A DNA stretch of 64,000 nucleotides, taken from Paracoccaceae bacterium (GTDB lineage: Bacteria; Pseudomonadota; Alphaproteobacteria; Rhodobacterales; Rhodobacteraceae). The stretch spans positions 1-64,000 of the forward strand of contig JAPOTI010000047.1 of assembly GCA_026709265.1 (NCBI GenBank), read 5' to 3'. The translations under genes were made by a program, and so were the position numbers. The notes beneath the pieces are model-generated. The model saw nothing but the letters and a program-made list of their open reading frames with translations. It ran no database searches and was not told where the DNA came from. Positions 58,517 through 64,000 of this stretch are shown piece by piece; the stretch's first letter is position 1; each line of letters begins with the position of its first letter.

Positions 58517-58685
58517 TCCTGTTATCCTGACATGATACGGGAAGGCAGGCGGCAATTGAGGATCTGTCGCTCCGCTCGTGGCGGCGCACTTGCGTTTCAA
58601 CCCGTATCACTTTATGGTCGTCCCATATGTGGCGCAGAAGTAACGAGACCCTCCGTGCCGCGCCAAATTTGCTGGAGACGCCACG

Positions 58686-61016
58686 TTGCCACCTGCATTC
58701 TCTCCTGAGTTAGAGAAAGCGATCCATGAGTCAATGAGTCGTGCGCGCGCACAGCGCAGTGAGTATGTTTCACTTGACCATCTGCTCATCGCACTCATTG
58801 ATGAGCCTTCGGCCAATCATGTCATGCAGGCCTGTGGTGTTGATCTTGCCAAACTGAAGGAACGACTCGAGCAACATTTTCGTGACGTTCTCCCCACCGC
58901 CAATCCTTTGGATTCTCATGAATCCGAACCGATGCCGACACCCAGTTTTCACCGTGTTTTGTCGCGTGCCCTTGAACATCTCAAGTCTGCTGGCCGATCA
59001 ACCGTGACGGGGGCGAATGTCCTCGTTGCCATTTTTGGCGAACGCAAGAGCACAGCCGTAAAATATCTCAATGATGCCGGGATGACTCGGTACGATGCGG
59101 TTAACTTCATCTCACATGGAATCGCCAAGAACCCGCGCTACCGAACGGCGCCGACAGTTGTCGGCGCGGACGCGGTCGACAATGATAACGAGAGTGATGA
59201 CAGCGGCGCAAAGGGCAAAGAGAATCAATCAGCGCTTGAGAAATTTTGTGTCAATCTGAACGACAAGGCACGTGAAGGTGAGATTGATCCGTTGGTGGGC
59301 CGCGGCAAGGAAGTTGAGCGATGCTTCAAGGTCTTGCTGCGTCGCACCAAAAATAATCCATTGCTGGTGGGTGATCCCGGAGTCGGTAAAACGGCGATCG
59401 TCGAAGGAATCGCCAGACAGATGAGCGAAGACACATCGCCTCAGGCGATGGCAAATACGGTGATCTATTCACTTGACATGGGAGCCCTGTTGGCAGGTAC
59501 GCGCTATCGTGGAGACTTTGAAGAGCGGATTAAAGGTGTTTTAAAGGAGATTCAGGAAGTTCCACACGCAATTCTCTTCATCGATGAAATCCATACTGTC
59601 GTTGGTGCAGGCGCAACCAGCGGCGGATCAATGGATGCCTCAAATCTTCTCAAGCCCAGTCTGCAGGGAGGTGATTTGCGCTTCATCGGTTCGACAACAC
59701 ACAAGGAATTCAAGAAGTATTTTGAAAAAGATCGCGCACTGTCCCGTCGATTTCAGAAGATTGACGTCAGCGAACCCACGCGGGACGAAACCATCGCCAT
59801 TCTGCGCGGACTCAAGCGACATTATGAAGAACATCATGAAGTACGCTACACCGAGGAAGCTGTGAAATCAGCAGTGGATCTCAGTGGCCGCTATATCGGT
59901 AATCGCCGTTTTCCCGACAAGGCAATCGATGTGATTGATGAGGCCGGCGCAGCGCAGCGCCTGATGCCGCCATCACGACGGCGCAAGACCATCAGTCCCA
60001 ATGAAATCGAAGAAATCGTTGCATTGATGGCGCGTATTCCGTCGCGACGCCTGACCCGTGGTGACAGTGAACTCCTGCGTGACCTCGAAACCAATTTGAA
60101 ACATGTGGTTTTTGGTCAGGATGAGGCGATCTCAGCGCTCTCTGCGGCGATTAAATTGAGTCGTGCCGGTCTACGCGACGCTGAAAAACCTGTCGGTTCC
60201 TACCTGTTCGCTGGCCCGACTGGCGTGGGCAAGACCGAGTCGGCACGGCAACTGGCTGATACGCTGGGCGTCGAATTACTGCGTTTTGATATGTCCGAAT
60301 ATATGGAAAAACACGCTGTCTCTCGTCTTATCGGGGCACCGCCTGGCTATGTCGGATTTGACCAGGGGGGCTTATTGACTGACGGTGTGGATGAAAATCC
60401 GCATTGCGTTTTGCTGCTTGATGAAATCGAAAAGGCCCATATCGACGTGACCAATATTTTGCTGCAGGTGATGGATCACGGCAAATTGACTGATCATTCG
60501 GGTCGGACTGTTGATTTTCGCAATGCGATCTTGATCATGACCACAAATGCCGGAGCTGCCGAACAGGCCAAGGAAGCTGTTGGATTTGCCCGCGAGCGAC
60601 GCGATGGTGAAGATACTGCCGCGATTGAAAAACTCTTCACCCCGGAATTTCGTAACCGCCTGGATGCAATTATCAGCTTCAAGCCGCTGGGCATGGAGAC
60701 TGTGATGCGCGTCGTCGAGAAGTTTGTCGACCGCCTTGAAGCCCAATTGTTTGAACGCAATGTCCAGATTGAATTGACCGAAAATGCCATTCGCTGGCTG
60801 GCAAAACGCGGTTATGATCCCAAGATGGGGGCTCGCCCGTTGGAAAGACTCGTGCAAAACGAGATCAAAAAACAACTCGCTGACGAAATTCTTTTTGGCA
60901 GTTTGCAACAAGGGGGACTGGTCACAGTCAAGCTCGAGGACGACAAACTCGCACTCGAATTTCAGCAACATAAGCCGAAGCGAATCACCGGACAGAAGGT
61001 CCCGTTGATCACCTAA
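58686..61016 (+). CDS. clpA: ATP-dependent Clp protease ATP-binding subunit ClpA
   Basis: 776-residue Hsp100 unfoldase that feeds proteins to ClpP. N domain with SEYVSLDHLLIALIDEP. D1 ATPase: Walker A GDPGVGKTAIVEGIA (about residue 229), Walker B ILFIDEIHTVVGAG. D2: GPTGVGKTESARQLA (about residue 510), VLLLDEIEKAH and the ClpP-binding region with GARPLERLVQNEI near the C-terminus. It starts with TTG at 58686, with GGAG 8 nt upstream. No clpS adaptor is adjacent. The 218 bp before it hold only the gloB hairpin. Confidence 0.96.
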   Translation: MPPAFSPELEKAIHESMSRARAQRSEYVSLDHLLIALIDEPSANHVMQACGVDLAKLKERLEQHFRDVLPTANPLDSHESEPMPTPSFHRVLSRALEHLKSAGRSTVTGANVLVAIFGERKSTAVKYLNDAGMTRYDAVNFISHGIAKNPRYRTAPTVVGADAVDNDNESDDSGAKGKENQSALEKFCVNLNDKAREGEIDPLVGRGKEVERCFKVLLRRTKNNPLLVGDPGVGKTAIVEGIARQMSEDTSPQAMANTVIYSLDMGALLAGTRYRGDFEERIKGVLKEIQEVPHAILFIDEIHTVVGAGATSGGSMDASNLLKPSLQGGDLRFIGSTTHKEFKKYFEKDRALSRRFQKIDVSEPTRDETIAILRGLKRHYEEHHEVRYTEEAVKSAVDLSGRYIGNRRFPDKAIDVIDEAGAAQRLMPPSRRRKTISPNEIEEIVALMARIPSRRLTRGDSELLRDLETNLKHVVFGQDEAISALSAAIKLSRAGLRDAEKPVGSYLFAGPTGVGKTESARQLADTLGVELLRFDMSEYMEKHAVSRLIGAPPGYVGFDQGGLLTDGVDENPHCVLLLDEIEKAHIDVTNILLQVMDHGKLTDHSGRTVDFRNAILIMTTNAGAAEQAKEAVGFARERRDGEDTAAIEKLFTPEFRNRLDAIISFKPLGMETVMRVVEKFVDRLEAQLFERNVQIELTENAIRWLAKRGYDPKMGARPLERLVQNEIKKQLADEILFGSLQQGGLVTVKLEDDKLALEFQQHKPKRITGQKVPLIT

Positions 61017-61114
61017 CCACAGTCGAAGTCAATGATCCGACGATGCGCGGCACGCAATCCGCATATCCGTCGATACACGTTGGGTCTATCCCAACGTCGG
61101 TACATAAAGTCCCA

Positions 61115-61169
61115 CAGGATTCTCACCCAGATTATCGCAAATTCTCAGGTTGATTGACGCGCCACACCA
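61115..61169 (+). repeat. Dispersed repeat R, copy 2
   Basis: Begins CAGGATTCTCACCCAGATTA and contains TCGCAAATTCTCAGGTTGAT, then TGACGCGCCACACCA. It is the inverted partner of 62964-63019, matching over about 50 bp with few mismatches. Confidence 0.8.
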
Positions 61170-61274
61170 TGGCAGTGCCGGGGTCAAGTGGACGGTTTTA
61201 ACGAAGGACTCCGCCGAAACCGACCCCGGAAAGGATCATGGTATCTTCGTTGGGATAGACCCCACGTTCCGAGA

Positions 61275-61862
61275 TTGCCGCAAGGTGTGGGGCAGTTGTC
61301 ATTTGTCACAAATAACTTCAGTGAGGGTTGTGTCCACCGCTCACGGCGGCGGATTCTTTCCCGCTTTGAGGGCGCGATAGACCGACATGCGTGAGATCCT
61401 GAAAGACCTGGGCTGGCAGGAGAACCAGCCTGTGACCTTCATGACGGATGGCGGGGACACAGTCATCAACATGGCCCCGTTCATGGCCCCGGCATCCGAC
61501 CATATCCGCGACGGGTTCCCGATCACCATGCGGATCACAGTCCGGCGGCAATATGTGAAGGGACTGGCGCATCACCATGACGACGCGGCCAAGGAGCTGG
61601 ACCGGGATCTCCGCCGGATCAAGGGCTTCCTCTGGCACGGCAACCGGCATGAGGGGCAGGCATTCATCGCAGATCTGGTGGATGATCTGGATGACATCAA
61701 GACGACTTATGCCAGCATCAGGTCCCGCGCAAAGCCGCCGGCGAATTCCAGACCGACATCGCAAACAACGTGACACATGCAAACACTGGTATCCCGATCT
61801 GGCAACCCACGCCGAAACCCGAATGGCCGCCTGAATGGCCCCACCACACTCTGCGGGACCTC
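61275..61862 (+). mobile_element. Internally deleted ISKra4-type element
   Basis: Bounded by inverted copies of the dispersed IS-end sequence: left (61275-61297) TTGCCGCAAGGTGTGGGGCA, right (61834-61862) the reverse complement with a few changes. Between them a transposase remnant is read from ATG 61387: VTFMTDGGDTVINMAPFMAP then ITMRITVRRQYVKGLAHHHD, and IKGFLWHGNRHEGQAFI (all typical of the central DDE part of ISKra4-family transposases). The frame breaks near 61740-61775 and resumes as HWYPDLATHAETRMAA, stop 61834. Far too short (about 590 bp) to encode an active transposase. Confidence 0.72.
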
Positions 61863-61878
61863 CCTATCTCCGGACCCA

Positions 61879-62412
61879 TCAGCTTGCGGCAAGTGCGGCC
61901 TCAATCGCTTTCATGGACAAGAAGAGACGGTTGGGGTGCTGATCGGGATCGATCGGCGCGAACCCCAAGCGTTCATAGAATGCCATGCGTTCAGCATGAT
62001 GCGCATCGTCGAGCACATCCAGAACGACCGCAGTCGCGCCAATGTCGGTTGAGACGGAAAGCGCGCGGGCAAGAGTGTCGGCCATGAGGGCGCTGCCCAG
62101 ACCTTGTCCATGCCAATTTACATCTGTTCCAAGTGCCACAAGGCAGATTGCGGGGATCGGGTGTCGCTCTCGCCGGGAGGTGAGGGCACCTGCCGACGTT
62201 GGATCCACAGAATGAGCCGCCAGTCCGTAAAACCCAACCAACGTGCCGTCGTCGGCCACAGCACACCGAACACGCAACCTGTTGCGTTTGATCTGGTCGG
62301 AGATGCTTGCGCTGAACCACCGGTCCATTGCGGGCACGCCGCAGGAAAAACCAGACCGATCATGCCGGGATGGATCAAAAGACTCGACTGTAATCCGGGT
62401 CTCAGTTGTCAC
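61879..62412 (-). CDS. GNAT acetyltransferase toxin (TacT-type)
   Basis: 177 residues. The GNAT fold is shown by FSCGVPAMDRWF near the N-terminus, VGFYGLAAHSVD, the acetyl-CoA loop region LGTDVNWHGQGLGSALMADT, and AFYERLGFAPI. This is the pattern of TacT/AtaT-type toxins, which acetylate aminoacyl-tRNA and stop translation. The start is a GTG at 62410-62412 overlapping the antitoxin gene by 11 bp; longer readings to 62598 lie within the antitoxin. Whether it is active is not known. Confidence 0.85.
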   Translation of the reverse strand: MTTETRITVESFDPSRHDRSGFSCGVPAMDRWFSASISDQIKRNRLRVRCAVADDGTLVGFYGLAAHSVDPTSAGALTSRRERHPIPAICLVALGTDVNWHGQGLGSALMADTLARALSVSTDIGATAVVLDVLDDAHHAERMAFYERLGFAPIDPDQHPNRLFLSMKAIEAALAAS

Positions 62413-62710
62413 GAAGGAGGTCGGACCGCCGCTTGAAGAGCTGCGCGAGCGCATCATTGAGGGCTCTCGGCTGGTCCAGTGCTGCCGCAAATCGGTCGAA
62501 AGCCTGATCGGAGAGAACGGTCTGGTGCGTGGCGGCCGCGATGGCCTGCGCCTCGCGGTAGGCAACGGATGTGATGAATGTCGAGGTATCCATGCCAACA
62601 GACCGCGCGGCCATTTCGATGACTTCTAAAACGGAAGGCTTCAAACGCAGATCCTTGCGGAAGGATTTGGGTTCGTGGATGCCTGCTGTGCTGTCTGCGC
62701 CGGGTATCAT
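62402..62710 (-). CDS. DUF1778 ribbon-helix-helix antitoxin (TacA-type)
   Basis: 102 residues with the RHH-like DUF1778 core: DLRLKPSVLEVIEMAARSVG, MDTSTFITSVAYREAQAIA, then a toxin-binding tail FDRFAAALDQPRALNDALAQ LF. It would bind and silence the GNAT toxin encoded downstream and repress the operon. The start ATG 62708-62710 has AAGGAG 7 nt upstream. The overlap with the toxin gene is typical of this pair. Confidence 0.87.
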   Translation of the reverse strand: MIPGADSTAGIHEPKSFRKDLRLKPSVLEVIEMAARSVGMDTSTFITSVAYREAQAIAAATHQTVLSDQAFDRFAAALDQPRALNDALAQLFKRRSDLLRDN

Positions 62711-62737
62711 GTGGCAACTCCTTTCACCGCAACATAT

Positions 62738-62752
62738 GTACATTGTACGTAC
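62738..62752 (-). promoter_or_regulatory. Palindromic operator candidate of the toxin-antitoxin operon
   Basis: The dyad GTACATTGTAC overlaps a second palindrome GTACGTAC. It lies 28 nt before the antitoxin start codon, where the promoter is expected. RHH antitoxins bind such short palindromes; direct binding is inferred. Confidence 0.45.
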
Positions 62753-62963
62753 AGATCAAGTCACGACGCTCAGTTTTGCATCGTTTCTGATCGCGCTGGT
62801 GGTCTCTGAGGCCCCATAGAATGGTTTCTTCGTAGAACCACGCTGATATGGATGGACCGCTGAGATGTCTCGATGATGTCATCCTGCGATTCCGCGCAAC
62901 ATCATGACCGTGTCGGGATGCCGGCCGTGATTGCGACGGTGGATCAGACTGATATTCGCGGGT

Positions 62964-63019
62964 TGGTGTAGCGCGTCAATCAACCTGAGAATTTGCGACA
63001 AACAGGGTAAGAATCCTGG
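62964..63019 (-). repeat. Dispersed repeat R, copy 3 (inverted)
   Basis: Minus-strand reading CAGGATTCTTACCCTGTTTG, TCGCAAATTCTCAGGTTGAT, TGACGCGCTACACCA. Inverted partner of 61115-61169. Together they flank the deleted IS and the toxin-antitoxin pair. Confidence 0.8.
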
Positions 63020-63029
63020 GGAGCGGCGG

Positions 63030-63530
63030 ATGGCGGGATCAGGACGGAGATCACACTACACCCGGACAACGGAGATGACCTCTCCCCGGCGACGCCGAGA
63101 GGCGACGTCCAACGACAATCGGGCCCTGTCAAGACATTTCCGGATCGGCGAAGCCGGGCCTCTGCCGCGATCACCGCACACTGTCGAACATGGCGTTGTG
63201 TATCGGATGGTGACAACAGACGGGCGTCAACGATCCCCCCAACGCCCGAAAGGGGTGCGCATGACCCTGACCCCACAGCATCTCAAGACAGTGAGAGCGA
63301 TTGATGCCCAAGCTGGCAAATTGCTCAAACGCGGCGGCGAGGAAGCGCTTCTGGGCGGCCTGCATGACCTGATGCGGCGATTCAAGCCGGTCCCGGAAGC
63401 CGCGGGTCCGGGCGAGCTGGACCGTCTGAGCGGCGACTATCCCCATTTCGGCCAGTTTGCGGCACTGCTGTCTGATCTGGCCGGTGCGATACAGGCCGGG
63501 GTGTTCGATGCGGAGATTGGACGCAAGTGA
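63030..63530 (+). CDS. Hypothetical protein of accessory region
   Basis: 166 codons from ATG 63030, which has GGAG 6 nt upstream. A second good start, ATG 63261 (AAGGGG 6 nt upstream), would give 89 residues beginning MTLTPQHLKTVRAIDAQAGK. The N-terminal part is Arg/Ser-rich and looks non-coding or disordered; the C-terminal part (LLKRGGEEALLGGLHDLMRR, DYPHFGQFAALLSDLAGAIQ) looks like a compact helical protein. The shorter product may be the real one. Adjacent to repeat R and IS ends, so probably mobile-element cargo. Family not recognised. Confidence 0.5.
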   Translation: MAGSGRRSHYTRTTEMTSPRRRREATSNDNRALSRHFRIGEAGPLPRSPHTVEHGVVYRMVTTDGRQRSPQRPKGVRMTLTPQHLKTVRAIDAQAGKLLKRGGEEALLGGLHDLMRRFKPVPEAAGPGELDRLSGDYPHFGQFAALLSDLAGAIQAGVFDAEIGRK

Positions 63531-63583
63531 GGCGATCCGGGGGGTGGTCCGTCAAAACAGCCTTGAAACTCTATGAATGCCCC

Positions 63584-63660
63584 TCTCACCCAGATTGACG
63601 CGCTATACTTGGCACCCGCACAGATCACATGCAACTGCCCCACACTTTGCGGTACTCTCC
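63584..63660. repeat. Repeat R fragment (copy 4) plus solo IS end
   Basis: 63584-63607 carries CTCACCCAGATT fused to GACGCGCTATA, which is a shortened form of repeat R. 63632-63660 carries, in minus orientation, GGAGAGTACCGCAAAGTGTG followed by GGGCAGTTG, the same IS end as at 11.8, 56.8, 61.3 and 61.8 kb. This is the best-preserved copy of that end. Confidence 0.7.
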
Positions 63661-63703
63661 CACGTTCCGCCAATTGCGAACCCGATGAGACCGACAAAAA
63701 GGA

Positions 63704-63739
63704 GGCGGGCGCAGCAATTGCACCCGCCTCTGTCTCCGT
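63704..63739 (-). terminator. Rho-independent terminator of the phasin gene
   Basis: On the minus strand AGGCGGG pairs with CCCGCCT around a 13-nt loop that itself holds a GCAATTGC palindrome, and is followed by CCTTTTTG. It lies about 50 nt after the phasin stop codon. Confidence 0.8.
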
Positions 63740-63787
63740 GCAACTAGGAGGAGAATTGCACGGTGGGAGAAAGACTTAGAAACTCAG

Positions 63788-64000
63788 TTACTTGGCCGCA
63801 CCGAGGACGATTTCAGCTGACTCGATCTGGGTCCGTTTCGCAATCTCGGTGTAGGCTGCGATATGTTCAGCAGCTGATTCAACGGTCGCCGATGTGAGAT
63901 CCTTGGCAGCGCTTGAAAAGCTCTCGGGATCCTGTCCGGCACGAAAAGTCACTTTTGACCGCTCAAGCGATTCCAAAGCCCATTGACCAGTCAATTCGGC
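63788..64000 (-). CDS. Phasin-family protein (C-terminal part)
   Basis: The gene enters from the right edge; about 70 C-terminal residues are visible. They are helical and amphipathic: TGQWALESLERSKVTFRAGQ, then SAAKDLTSATVESAAEHIAA and YTEIAKRTQIESAEIVLGAA. This matches Phasin_2-type proteins that coat polyhydroxyalkanoate granules or act as small helical chaperones. The start is outside the window. The product suggests PHA storage. Confidence 0.8.
   Translation of the reverse strand, partial: AELTGQWALESLERSKVTFRAGQDPESFSSAAKDLTSATVESAAEHIAAYTEIAKRTQIESAEIVLGAAK

Overview
The window is chromosomal DNA of an alphaproteobacterium, most likely Rhodobacterales. The clearest evidence is gene order: glyQ, a DUF6446-type protein, glyS and a divergent PPDK-like protein on one strand; lipB next to ctaD; a methyltransferase divergent from gloB and then clpA; the atpHAGDC operon; and a phasin. 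I recall these arrangements as roseobacter-like. The assignment comes from gene content and order only; no database was searched.

Left part (1-23.3 kb): catabolic and transport genes, nearly all on the minus strand. At the far left are a polyamine-type ABC ATPase and the start of its binding protein, then tRNA-Leu(GAG). Two long operons follow. Operon A (about 11.9 down to 2.5 kb) has a family-1 binding protein, MalF/MalG-type permeases, a G1PDH-like dehydrogenase, a RidA protein, a MalK-type ATPase, a SelA-like PLP enzyme, an SDR and a second G1PDH-like dehydrogenase. Operon B (about 22.2 down to 14.1 kb) has a family-5 binding protein, DppB/DppC permeases, an amidohydrolase, OppD/OppF ATPases, a RidA protein and a second SelA-like enzyme. 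An IclR regulator is divergent from operon B. The two operons start from near-duplicate promoter regions about 190 bp long, so they are probably co-regulated. Each carries a PLP enzyme plus RidA pair, which suggests beta-elimination of an amino compound followed by imine hydrolysis. Between the operons, on the plus strand, lies an A+T-rich two-gene insert: a phosphoribosyltransferase broken by a one-base shift in an A8 run, and a DprA-like protein. This pair is the best candidate here for a little-described, possibly defensive, system.

Middle part (24-55.6 kb): housekeeping genes. These are lipB, ctaD, yqeY, carA, ilvC, a UbiH-type monooxygenase, glmM, a SleB-type hydrolase, the glyQ-DUF6446-glyS-PPDK-like operon, an inactive-looking trypsin-like protein, an SDR, a ribokinase-type kinase, tRNA-Ser(GGA), ribF, a YcgN-type protein, prs and atpHAGDC. 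An accessory patch at 27-29.6 kb holds an AAA ATPase, two small ORFs and a decayed ISKra4-type transposase fragment.

Right part (55.6-64 kb): a repeat-rich A+T-rich stretch with a small unknown gene and a GIY-YIG-like remnant joined to an IS end, then the methyltransferase/gloB/clpA block. It is followed by a patchwork of ISKra4-type remnants, four copies of another dispersed repeat and a TacA/TacT-type toxin-antitoxin pair, and ends in a phasin gene cut by the window edge. Copies of one IS-end sequence at 11.8, 56.8, 61.3, 61.8 and 63.6 kb link the accessory patches and seem to have rebuilt gene ends in at least two places.
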